Shown piece by piece: positions 19,351-28,357 of a stretch of 64,000 bases of DNA. The stretch covers positions 62,001 through 126,000 of the forward strand of contig CAUYUJ010016488.1 of assembly GCA_963575745.1 (NCBI GenBank), given 5' to 3'. Within the stretch, counting starts at the first letter, position 1; every line of letters starts with the position of its first letter. Source of the stretch: Prorocentrum cordatum. Its lineage: Eukaryota > Sar > Dinophyceae > Prorocentrales > Prorocentraceae. Made by a program: the position numbers and the translations under genes. Under the pieces are notes generated by a model, which was given only the letters and a program-made list of their open reading frames with translations, was not told the DNA's origin and did no database searches.

Positions 19351-19715
19351 GCTGCCCTCGGTTTTGGACGACAGGTGTTGCGGTAACCGGGGGCCCTCCC
19401 CAGGAGCAGGTTTTCGCCCTAAGTCCTTTTTCAGACACTTGCACGGCCTTAGAGGGTTTGGAACTTACACTCCTGCTTAGAGTTGGGAACATTCGACGCT
19501 AAGAAACTGGACCCCACGCCAGGCGGTCTCTCAACCAGTAGCCCAGGTCCACATGTACCGAAATCTCACGCAGAAAAGACGCTCAAAGGAAACGCTCAGG
19601 GTCCCAGTCCAGAATGTCGGCTTCACAGCGAAATTTGAGGTCCATGGAATGGGATGCTTCTTCTTGAGATTTTGATTGATGTGTGAATACGGTACCCCAA
19701 AGCAGTTGTCTAGAA

Positions 19716-19805
19716 CCATCCGTTGCCGCTGGGCAGGCGCCTAGGGTCTCCAAGGGCAACCCCCGCGGCGGCGCCAACAGCGAGCCCTACTCAAAACGGG
19801 CAGGG
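19716..19805 (+). repeat. short dispersed element, family G copy 3
   Basis: TTGCCGCTGGGCAGGCG and CAACAGCGAGCCCTACTCAA match copy 1 at 1536-1660. Confidence 0.55.
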
Positions 19806-19837
19806 GCTATAGCCAGTCTCCGACCCCGTCCCTCGCC

Positions 19838-19957
19838 AGCGCTCGGACGTCCACTCTCTGTGCCTTTTCCGGCTCCGTGCTGGTGCATTCTTCCGCAAGG
19901 TGACCCACAAGGCCCCTCGAGGGTCCTCGCCAAGAGCAGCGCACGTGTCCGAGCGAT
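19838..19957 (-). repeat. introner-like element, family C copy 3
   Basis: ~120 bp. Ends GCGCTCGGACGTCCACTC and GCACGTGTCCGAGCGAT. Minus-strand donor ATG then GCATCGCTCGG; acceptor GAGCGCTGGCGAG. An adjacent minus-strand block reading WSSAYTVEMETG (about 19965-20010) may be an exon of an unknown gene. Confidence 0.8.
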
Positions 19958-20261
19958 GCCATGATTCTTCCCGTCTCCATCTCGACTGTGTATGCCGAAG
20001 ACCAGCCCCCCAGGGCCCGCCGGGCGGGCCCAAGGAGGCCAGCGAGCGCGAAAGACCTCGGGACCCAGAGCAAAACAACCACTCTCGCCTCGCGATGGGC
20101 ACCACGACGAGCGAACGTGTTCTTATTGGCGTTTCGGCATTGGGCAGGAGGGGGAGGGTGACGGGGGGGGGTCTGGCTCCCGACCTCTGCTTAATGCGAC
20201 TGCTTGCAGCAGTGCATCCTGTGGGGGAGACTCCACCTGCTCGAAACAGGCGCCCCAAACA

Positions 20262-20412
20262 GCCAAGATCTACTCCATGGGGGGGGAAGGGTCCGAGGGC
20301 CCGCGCCGATCGGCAAAACAACGAATAAGAAAACAATCACCAAGCGAACAGGGCAGGGCTGCTTCATAAACGCCCAGGGCCGTTTTGCAAACGCCAACAG
20401 TAATCGGACCCA
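20262..20412. repeat. short dispersed element, family F copy 2
   Basis: GAACAGGGCAGGGCTGCTTC, ATAAACGCCCAGGGCCGTTT and AACGCCAACAGTAATCGGAC correspond to family F blocks at 13008 and 53537. It is directly joined to family I copy 1. Confidence 0.75.
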
Positions 20413-20572
20413 GGTCAAAAGAACATCACTCAAGAACATGAGACCCTCCGTCGGCCAAGACAAGCAGAACATTCGAGGCCCCCCCCCAGGATGCACAATA
20501 ACATCCAACAAGCACGAAGAACAGAAAGGCACCCTCCGCCAGCCGAAGTCGATCTTTACCTCGGTCCGACTG
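20413..20572. repeat. short dispersed element, family I copy 1
   Basis: AAGAACATCACTCAAGAACAT...CCCTCCG...AACATCCA(A/G)CAA...GGCACCCTCCGCC...CTCGGTCCGACTG. The same order occurs at 54519-54678. Confidence 0.75.
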
Positions 20573-20689
20573 TATGGCGGTCGGGGTGGTGCTTCCTCCT
20601 TCTACTCGTTGAGAGAGACAGTTCTCGTGTTGGGAGGAAGGGGCTAGGAAGATTCCTACTAATATACACCCCCTCCCCCAGGCGACTGG

Positions 20690-20872
20690 GAGCCAACCCA
20701 AATCCATGCGGTCCCCCCACCATCCCTTGTAAAAAAATATAAAACACACTCTGCCCCCACCATCCCTTGTAAAAAAAACAATACAACACACACTCTGTGT
20801 CCAAATTCAAAACATGCGCAGCGAACCCGATGGGGCGTCCCCCCACCATCCCTGTCAAAAAACAATACAGAG
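20690..20872 (+). repeat. ~58-bp tandem repeat (CCCACCATCCCTTGTAAAA)
   Basis: CCCCACCATCCCTTGTAAAA recurs at about 20715, 20757 and (as CCCTGTCAAAA) 20839, each followed by an A-rich tract and AACACACTCTG. About three and a half units. Confidence 0.85.
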
Positions 20873-20879
20873 TAGTCTT

Positions 20880-20938
20880 GGCGGCGGCGGCTGCGGCGGG
20901 GGCAGCGGCTGCGGCGGCTGCGGGGGTGGCGGCGGCGG

Positions 20939-20969
<31 letters not shown>

Positions 20970-21090
20970 GGTGGCGGCAGCGACTGCGGCGGCAGCGGCT
21001 GCGGCGGCGGCGATTTGGCAGCGGGGGCGGCGGCGGCGGCGGCGGCGGGCGACGGCGGCGGCGGAGGCGGCGGCGGCGGATTGGCCCCCA
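20880..21090 (+). repeat. (GGC)n/(GCG)n low-complexity block
   Basis: Degenerate GGC triplets (GGCGGCGGCTGCGGC and similar). Poly-Ala, Gly or Pro frames here are artefacts. Confidence 0.9.
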
Positions 21091-21214
21091 GTAGCTGCCC
21101 TTTCAAAGACGACTGCTGCATATGCTGCGGCTCGGGCCAGGCTCGGGTGCTACGTAAGTGTTGGGAGGGCGGGTGGGAGTGAGCGAGACGGCTTGCGGGC
21201 GGGGAGGGCGTCTT

Positions 21215-21860
21215 GACCCCTCCCCCTCCCCCTCCCCCGGACCTGGACGGAGCGTTGCGCGAGCGATCGGGGCGTCCAAGATGGCCCAAGATGGCTCCAA
21301 GAGGGCCTCGGAGAGCCCAAGACGACCTCCGAAATGGATCAAGATAGCGCGAGATCGCTCAAGATGGCCCCCAAGATGTTCCAAGAGGCCCTAAGAACGC
21401 TCCAAGGCGTCTCCAAGAAGCCTCCGAGACCTCCAAGGAAGCCCCGAAGATGCCAACATCTCCCCAAAACCTTAGAACAAATGAATGTTGTTTGCTTGAT
21501 CGACTTTCCGCTTGCGATGGCCATCCGAGGCCTCAAGATGGCCCCACCATGGCCCAAGAGGGCTCCAAGAGAGGCCCAAGAGAGCTCCAAGACGGCCCCA
21601 TGAACGCCCAAGAGCGCTCCAAGAGCGCCCCAAGAGCGCCCTAAGAGGCGATTTTTGGGGCTCCCGCGGGGCGAGGCTAATTGAAGCTCCCCTCGTTTTT
21701 GATCGATGTCCTCCGGATCTTCACCAAGATGGCCCTAATGATAACTCCCCTAAACCCTCCAAGAGCGCCCCAAGAGGGCCCCCAAAGGCGCCCAGACGGC
21801 CCCAAGAGGCGCCCAAGACGCCTCCAATAGGCTCCCAAGAGACACCACCACCAGCAGCAC
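21215..21860 (+). repeat. CCAAGATGGCC dispersed element
   Basis: Starts in ACCTGGACGGAGCG and continues as irregular repeats of CCAAGATGGCC, CCAAGAGGGC and CCAAGACG. It contains a unique spacer, GCTAATTGAAGCTCCCCTCG then TTTTTGATCGATGTCC. The same start and the same spacer recur at 63740-64000. Confidence 0.75.
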
Positions 21861-22389
21861 CAGCAGCAGCAACAGCACCCACAGCAACACCCGTACCATT
21901 CGCTACCAGAGATCTCCCAATTCACCGTTGTTGCCCGCGCTGTTTCACTATGTGCGTCTCGTGCTCCCTTCTCCCGTCAGCTCTCCTGGGCATCGTTTCT
22001 GGATGGGCTGGTGGGGAAGCGTCAACAATTGTCCTTCTGATTCATGGCGGGAGCCTGGTGGTGGCCCCCGTGGGGCCACGCACCTCGACGACCTTGAGCC
22101 GCCCCGTCAGGCTGGCCATCCCGGGCAGCCTCTTCGAGACGCGCCCCGCTGCTCGGCAATGGGCCGAGGGCGTCGGTGCGGGCCGATAGCGCTGGGGGAG
22201 AGAATACGGCTGCGCGCGCGCCGAGAGCTCGGAGGAAGAGGTACCCATACCCCTACCTTCCCTCAACTTTCCCCTTCTTGGGCCTCCTGGGAGGCCCCCG
22301 TCGCCACCGCCGGATCCGCTTCGATATTCTGGTCAGAATGCACCCCAGAGGAGGGTCCGGGGATGGTAGCCGTATCGGCACCTTGTGGC
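21861..22389. other. no gene recognised; possible exon near 22300-22370
   Basis: A plus-strand block reading RRIRFDILVRMHP resembles the minus-strand block WIRLEVLVRTHPSE at 14210-14260, at both DNA and peptide level. It may be a shared exon or another dispersed element. Otherwise nothing recognised. Confidence 0.35.
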
Positions 22390-22434
22390 CCCCCCCAGAG
22401 AGCGGGGCGGCAGCGGCAGCAACCTTGGCGGCAA

Positions 22435-22790
22435 GCTGCCGTGGTCGTGGCCGTGTTCGTGGTCGTGGTCAAGGCCGTGGCCATGGTTGTCATCGACGTG
22501 GTCTTCGTCGTCGCTGTGGTCCTCGACGTCGTCGTCGCCGTCGTGGTCGTGGTCATGGTCGTGGTCGTCGTCGTCGTCGCGGTCGTGGTCGCCGCTGCTT
22601 CTGGTCCTGGCGCGTTTTCCTCGTGGCCGTGGCCATGGCCATGGCTGTCGTCGACGTGGTCTTCGTCGTCGCCGTCGTGGTCCTCGGCGTCGTCGTCGTC
22701 GTCGTCGTCGCCGTCGAGGTCGTCGTCGTCGTCGTCGTGGTTGTCGTGGTCGTGGTCGCCGCTGCTTCTGGTCCTGGCGCGTATCTCCTC
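22435..22790 (+). repeat. (GTC)n/(GTG)n degenerate array
   Basis: GTCGTCG and GTCGTGGTC triplets with CATGG interruptions. Minus-strand frames give DDDDHDGDD and TTTATTT artefacts. Confidence 0.85.
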
Positions 22791-23007
22791 GGGTTCAGAC
22801 TCCTGGGGCCCGTAGCCGTGCTCTGGGGCCATGGGACGAGAGGGGCCCGGGGCGAAAGACTGCCTCTGGGGGTCAGAGGGCAGGTCCTCTCGGGGCCGCG
22901 CATGGGAGAACAATCGCGTCGTCGGATGTCGGTGCGGCCGCGTGCCCTCTGGCTCGGGGGTGGGGGGGGGCGTTTCTTCCTGCTCGCGGGTTGCGAGGGG
23001 CTTGCTC

Positions 23008-23145
23008 AATTTCCTCCTCCTCCACCTCGTACTCCTCCTCGTCCTCCTCCTCCTCTTCTTCCTCCTCTTCCTCATCCTCCTAATCCTCGTCCTCCTCGTC
23101 CTCCTCCTCCTCCCCCTCTTCCTCCTCCACCTCCTCCTTAATTCC
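23008..23145 (+). repeat. (TCC)n/(TCCTCG)n array
   Basis: Imperfect TCC triplets with TCGTCC and TCTTCC interruptions. Confidence 0.85.
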
Positions 23146-23204
23146 TGTTCCTTATATGTACCTCCTCCCTGTCGCATCCCGGTGCCGGTCGAACGGGCGG
23201 GCCA

Positions 23205-23940
23205 GGCGTTTCGCCTGAGACTTCCTCACTTTTTCATGATCCTGAAGCTAAGAAGTGACAGCAGCTTCGCAGATGGAGGGCGGGCCACTTCCAACATGTG
23301 ACTCTCGCCTCAGCGCCGCGCACATTCGTTGAGGGCGGGTGGTTTTCAAAATGTCGCTATCCCATTAGCGCCGCGCACACTAGCTTTAAACATCAGCAAG
23401 GATTTGTTGAGGGCAGGTGGTTTTCAAACTGTGGCTCTCGCTTTAGCGCCGCGCACATTCGTTGTGAAATGTTGAAAGAATTTCGAAGATGGAGGCCGGG
23501 CCGTTTTCAACATGTGGCTCTCGCCTTTGCACCGAACACATTCGTCTTAAAACTAGCAAGAACTCCACGGATAGAAAGCTGTCCGTTTTCAGAATGTAGT
23601 TCTTGCCTCAGCGCCATGCACGTTGGTTTTAAACATGTGCAACAGCTTCACGGATTGAAGGCGGCTCGTTTTCAAAATGTGACTCGCGCCTTAACACCAC
23701 GCGCACTCGTTTGAAACATTTGCAAGCGTCCCACTTAATCTCAGACCGAAATGATGCTTTGGAGCGGTTCAGGACTGTCAGGGCGAAATCGTTACGCTGA
23801 TTCGCTGTGTTGAAGTCCCAGGGATAGTGCTCTGGCACGATTCAGGATCGCCAACACGTACCAGTCAGGTTGAGTCGTGGCGTTGAAGTCATGAGGATCG
23901 TGTTTTGGCACGCTTCAAGATCTTCGAACGGTTGTCCTCC
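23205..23940 (+). repeat. ~77-bp tandem array, orientation 1
   Basis: The unit carries GGCGGGTGGTTTTCAAAATGT...TAGCGCCGCGCACA...CGTT, at ~77-bp spacing (for example 23333 and 23411), about six units. It is followed by a second unit type with GTTGAAGTC. The block starts with GTTTCGCCTGAGACTTCCTC. The whole ~730-bp block recurs inverted at 56640-57365. Confidence 0.85.
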
Positions 23941-23954
23941 TTCGAAAGTTCGCG

Positions 23955-24190
23955 GTGTCTTCGGGGAAAGCTCAGAAAACTTCTCAGAAGGCTGGGGGAC
24001 ATCAGAGCCTTCTGAGGAGGCCCGCCCCCTCTGCCTCCTTGAGCTGGACGCGAAGTAATGAGGGGCGATCAGTGGAGGGGGGTAGAAAGGTACCAACTCG
24101 GGCCCTGAAGGCCCCTTGCGGGGGGCCCTGAAGGGCCCCTGCTAGAGACCGTAAAGGGCCCACTTTCCGCAGCACCCGCTGCCACCAATT
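23955..24190 (-). repeat. compound element: family D part plus family E hairpin (inverted)
   Basis: The reverse complement of this block matches 26150-26390: hairpin-rich GGGCCC(T)...GGGGCCCTTCAGGGCCC, then CATTACTTCGCG, then the GAGGCCCGCCCCCTCTGCCT junction and family D sequence. The same D/E junction is present in both. Confidence 0.75.
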
Positions 24191-24762
24191 TGTCGCCCAG
24201 CCCATTCCGCGCCCCCCAATTGAGGCCAAACCTCTCCACTCTGGGGCGGCATCTACAGCCGAAGAGATGATAGAACACATTCTAATGTAAGGAACCTGGG
24301 CTGGCTTCCTGGCAGCTTACCGAACACAATCCTAGGCCAACTCTCTGGTTACTGCTGCAGAGGCGAACGTGCTCAAGAAACCAAGCAAGCTTTCCGGTAA
24401 GTTGGTTAAGCAGCGCTGGCCCAGCTCTTCGGGACGAGCCTTCTTAATAATGTGCTCAACTCTTGTGGATGCCACGACAATGGACACCCTAACAGTACCA
24501 TCATTGAATTTAACATGTGTTTGAAATGTAGGAACATGTTCTAGACATGTCTTTTTACATGCTTAAACCATGTTTAACACATGTTCTAGACATCTGGAAT
24601 TTATGTCGCAACACGCTTCCTCTCCATTCATAGTCCTCCACATCTCAACTGTACTGTGAAAAGCCTCGGCAGGGCAGCTCCCAGCCGAGAAGCAAGACTG
24701 TGGCTCCACCCACCTCTGCGCGCCGCCGGCAATCGTGCGCCGTCGTCGTCGGTCTCCTAGCC
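24191..24762. other. no gene; ACATGT-rich patch
   Basis: 24505-24600 contains repeated AACATGT, ACATGTTCTAGACATGT and ACATGCTTAAACCATGT, a set of short palindromes in unusually AT-rich DNA. No gene recognised. Confidence 0.45.
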
Positions 24763-24922
24763 TTAGGTCGGGCCTGTCCCCCTACAGGGGGATTGTGGGC
24801 GAAAACTTACAAATAGTCAAAAAAATACTCCCCAAACTGTCAAAAATACTTAAAAATAGCCCCCAGACTATTGTTTGACTATTTTTGAATATTCCTCCTG
24901 TAGAGGGACGGGCCTGACTTAA
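24763..24922 (-). repeat. introner-like element, family A copy 3
   Basis: 160 bp. Ends TTAGGTCGGGCCTGTCCCCC and its inverse GGACGGGCCTGACTTAA. It is flanked by a perfect 8-bp target-site duplication TCCTAGCC (24755-24762 and 24923-24930). On the minus strand the donor would be CTAG then GATTAAG (GA type) and the acceptor AAGGCTAG within the duplicated site. Confidence 0.9.
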
Positions 24923-25549
24923 TCCTAGCCCCGCGCCCTTCTGCGCTACACAACGTCAGTGCAGAGCACGCTGGAGCGGCGGCGACGTCCACCAGCACGA
25001 CGACGACGACGGCACCAGTTGGGGAGCGTGCCATGGAATACGGTAGGTTCGTGCGGCGTCGGCGCGCGTCAAGGTTTTTGGCACCGCGCCGATCGTTCAA
25101 CCTTGAATCGATCGCAGCCCCGATCTTCAGGGTCGAATTTCCTCGGGTCGAGTGGCGTTACCACGTCCCTCGGTGCTTCCCTCCGCGCCGCAGAATGCAA
25201 CCTTGGGTCCTTGAGCGCCTTCGCTGGCGTCGTGGGCGCGCCAACGTCGCATGAGCCTACTGTACTTGCACAGCCTGCCATGCCATGCGCAGCGAGGATC
25301 AGGGACGCCCAGACCCAGACCCCCGACGTCATGATTTCTTCATGACGCGACCCCCAGGAGGTCCGGACCCTTCCCCCGGGACTTGTTTTGCATCCAGAAT
25401 CGTTTTTCGACGGTCCCTAGGCTTGGTGAGAGCCCCCAGGAGGCCGAAAGTAGCGAAAAACCTGCCGTCGTGATTTTCCCACAGTGCGAGGGGGTCTGGA
25501 GTCTGGGGACATCTCGGCCCTCGACGTCGACGCCCGCGAGGGGGCGGCG
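24923..25549. other. no gene resolved; probable coding neighbourhood (minus)
   Basis: Several short open blocks flank family A copy 3, which suggests exons, but no family was recognised. A GTCGTCGTCG patch lies at 24999-25010. Confidence 0.3.
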
Positions 25550-25680
25550 CCTGCACCACCTCCGCGGAATTGTCGCGGCAGGCGAGGTGCAGTGCGGTCA
25601 GGCCTCCCGGCCCCGTGGCGTCGGCGTCCGCCTTGTGGCCGCGGGCGGGCACCGCAGCACCGCCGCGCTCCGGTCGGCGG
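25550..25680 (-). CDS. ankyrin-repeat exon (fragment)
   Basis: The minus strand reads ARGHKADADATGPGGLTALH then LACRDNSAEVVQ. The D-A-x-x-x-x-G-x-T-A-L-H-x-A-C pattern and the following helix pair are diagnostic of an ankyrin repeat. Only about one repeat is visible. It is bounded upstream by a (GTC)n array, probably an intron. The rest of the gene was not located. Confidence 0.6.
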
Positions 25681-25885
25681 CGGCGGCGGCGGCGTCGTCA
25701 ACACCGCCATCGTTGTCAGCGCCGCCGTCGTCGCCGTCGCCGCCGCTGTCGTCATCGCCGTCGTCGTCGCCTTCACCGTTGCCGTCGCCGTCGCCGCCGT
25801 CATCAGCGCCTGCGTCGTCGCCGTCGCCGTCGTCAGCGCCGTCGCCGTCGCCGTCGCTGTCGTCCTTCGTCATCGCCGTCTTGGT

Positions 25886-25917
<32 letters not shown>

Positions 25918-25960
25918 TCACTGTCGTCAACGCCGTCGCCGTCGTTGGGAGGGGGCGAGG
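25681..25960 (+). repeat. (GTC)n/(GCC)n degenerate array
   Basis: GCCGTCGTCGCCGTCG-type triplets, beside an ankyrin exon. A similar array adjoins the ankyrin-like block at 56110-56200. Confidence 0.9.
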
Positions 25961-26084
25961 GGGGGGGAAGGAGGGAGGGAGGGAGTGGGGGTGGGGGAGG
26001 TCAGCCTAGCCGGGTCGAGGGAGCCAGAAGGCCCCGCCTGCTCACACCATCTCTCGCCCGCAGCATGCGAGCCAAGTGCGGCAC

Positions 26085-26484
26085 GAGTGGATCTTTCGGC
26101 AGCGGGCGAGGGGGGAAAGAGAGAAGGAGAAGGCCTTCTCGGAAAGCGGTCAATGGGGGAGCAGCGAAGGTTGCGGAAAGTGGGCCCTTTAGGGTCCCTG
26201 GCAGGGGCCCTTCAGGGCCCCCCGCAGGGGGCCTTTCGGGCCTTAGGAGGGCACTTTTCTTCCCCCCTCCATTGATCGCCCCCCATTACTTCGCGCCCAA
26301 CACAGGGAGGCAGAGGGGGCGGGCCTCCTCAGAAGGCTCGGAATTTCCAAGCCTTCCGAACAGCTTTCTGAGCCTCCCCCGAAGACACAACAGACACTTC
26401 TGGGGGGGCGCGAGGAGATTTGGGAAGTCCCGCGGTCTTCTGAGAAGGCCTTCTCCTTCTCGCTTCCCCCTCTCGCTCGCCGCC
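26085..26484 (+). repeat. family E hairpin element inserted in family D copy 3
   Basis: The left end of a D element (GGGCGAGGGGGGAAAGAGAG, AAGGAGAAGGCCTTCTCGG) is interrupted by a ~150-bp hairpin-rich E element (TGGGCCCTTTAGGGTCCCTG...CAGGGCCCCCCGCAGGGGGC...CCCCATTACTTCGCG). The D sequence then resumes (GGCCTCCTCAGAAGGCTCGG to TCGCTCGCCGCCG). Confidence 0.75.
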
Positions 26485-27019
26485 GGATCTTTGGATTGGA
26501 ACGCGCTGCCACCTGCGCGAAAGGTATTCGCGCGCGCGGCCCCGCTTCTGACGACCTGGCGATGAGAAAACTTCGCGGGCCGCGCGGGGGCGGCAGCGGC
26601 AACACCTGCACACGGACACGGCGGTGCCGCTCACACGCGGCGCTGGCGCCTGGGCGAGGTCGATGTCGCCCGCTCTCGCGCGGCCCCGCTGCCGCTGCCG
26701 TTGCCGTGCGCTTCGGCGAACGAGCCATGCGCCGCGCCCGCGCTGGAATGCCCTGGGCGAGGGCGACAAGTCGCCCACTCGCGCGGGCCCCAAAGCATTG
26801 GCGAGTGACGCAGATGCGCCGCGTCAGGGCGGGAGCGCCGCTGTCAAGCAACATCTGCGCGACGCCGAGGCAGGAGCGACGGTTTCGTCCGCGGGCGCGT
26901 CGACGGACACGCAGCGACACGTGCGTGCCGCGCCCGAGCGTGGGCTCAATGCTCTAGAAGTGACGGCGGCGCCGAGGCGAGAGCGACCTTCTGGCAATTC
27001 GCACGGGATGTGCGCCCCG
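26485..27019. other. no gene recognised; CG-rich
   Basis: Highly GC-rich, long arginine/alanine frames in all directions. No conserved protein recognised. Confidence 0.4.
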
Positions 27020-27206
27020 TCCTACAGTCAACCGTATAGTAAGGATGCGCAATAAGGGTGCAAGGGCCTAGGACGCCCACTTCGAAGCTTTTCGAGCGGG
27101 GCGCGGCCAACCAAAGTGTCGCAGGATGGACCGAGGAGGCAAGGATACAAGGGTACCCTTGGGAAGGTTGCCCATCTTTTCTATGCGGGTTGACTGTGAC
27201 TGTACT
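27020..27206. repeat. introner-like element, family H copy 2
   Basis: Ends CTACAGTCAACCGTATAG and GGGTTGACTGTGACTGTA. Internal CAAGGGCCTAGGACGCCCA and TTCGAAGCTTTTCGAGCGGG are almost identical to copy 3 at 54679-54873. Confidence 0.75.
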
Positions 27207-27865
27207 CCTGCTACGCATTCTGCAACATGGACGACGTTAATGCCCACGTAAAATCGGAGCATATCGTGTTTGTATATTTGTTTGACAAAATGGGGCCCTC
27301 CCGGATGGGATTTCCATTTGCCGGCTAGGTGGCAGTGGGAATCTTTTCTAATAGGGAGTAAGGCAAAGGGGGGTGGAGGGAATGGAGAGTTGGCATCGGC
27401 GACGTCGGCGTGGAGAAAAGTGGGCCCCACATCGAGCCGCATCGCCGATGCATTGGCGATGCGGCACGATCATCCGACCTCATCTACTCCGACCCCATCT
27501 AGGAGGCCTAGAAAATGGAGGGGTGGGGGAAGCCGGAGAGGGGCGGGGGAGAGGAGGGAGGAGGGGAAGGGTCGGGTGGATGAGCCGCACTTCGGGAACA
27601 ATGCCCGCTGCGTGTGAATAATGGCCGCCGCGTATGAATAGTGGTGCGCACTCGCACACACCACAGAACAAAGCAATCCGGTTTCAACCTCTCTCTCTCT
27701 CTCTATCTCTCCCACTGACTCTCTAGTCTCGGCTCGAGAGTGCCCTGCACTCAGACCGCAGCCGCGACGCGAAGCGCCCCGCCTCGGAGTCAGACTCCCA
27801 GGCCTCGCGAGACCGGAGGGGTCCCAGCAGGACCCTACTGATTCGCGTCACCTCTCCACACCAGA
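27207..27865. other. 5' flank of the giant retroelement
   Basis: No gene recognised. A (TC)n tract at 27692-27710, followed by CCCACTGACTCTCTAG, resembles CTCACTGACTCTCTCTCTC at 43754-43780 beyond the last ORF. These may mark the ends of the element, or be coincidence of TC-rich DNA. No target-site duplication could be confirmed. Confidence 0.4.
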
Positions 27866-27877
27866 GTGCCCGCAGCA

Positions 27878-28357
27878 ATGGCCCCCAAGAAGCCGGAGCG
27901 CCGTCGCTCTTCTAAGCAGCCTCCGAGCTCCCGCCCCACGCGCCCTGCTGCTGAAGGGTCCCTCCTTCAACGCAAGCAGGACTGCATCGCAGCGTTCAAG
28001 CAAGCGGGGTCTGACCGCCCCACGGCCGCCTACAACGGGCTAGCCGAACTGAACGCGGACGAGCTCCAGGCAATGTACGACATGCACAAGTCCAACACGA
28101 AGAAGCTTGGCAGCGCCCTTATCCGCATGTGCGCCGCCAACCAGATTAGCTACACGCTCGATCATCACCAGCGCAGCAAGCCTAAGCGCACTGGCGGTGA
28201 CACATCGCACCCACCAGCGGGTTCCGCACGTCTTCAGGCTGCGGACACCCAATTCATCGCCTTGGACCCTGCCTTTTGGAAGGTCCCTGTCCTTGCCGAA
28301 CCCACCTCGCCTGACGACGGCAAGACGTACAAGCCCAGCATCAGCCTCCACGACTAG
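27878..28357 (+). CDS. retroelement ORF1a (N-terminal part of ORF1, ends at in-frame UAG)
   Basis: About 159 aa from ATG 27878 (context CAGCAATGG; an upstream in-frame ATG lies at 27866). Basic, disordered N-terminus (MAPKKPERRRSSKQPPSSRP), then a helical segment (NADELQAMYDMHKSNTKKLG). It ends at TAG 28355-28357, after which the same frame continues without a break for 697 more codons. No enzymatic motif seen. It may be the start of one ORF1 protein made with or without readthrough, or the stop may be a mutation. Confidence 0.65.
   Translation: MAPKKPERRRSSKQPPSSRPTRPAAEGSLLQRKQDCIAAFKQAGSDRPTAAYNGLAELNADELQAMYDMHKSNTKKLGSALIRMCAANQISYTLDHHQRSKPKRTGGDTSHPPAGSARLQAADTQFIALDPAFWKVPVLAEPTSPDDGKTYKPSISLHD

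Noticed and set aside
22263-23177. 300-aa ORF rich in Asp, His and Thr
   Set aside because: It is produced by (GTC)n and (TCC)n arrays; no non-repetitive protein core.
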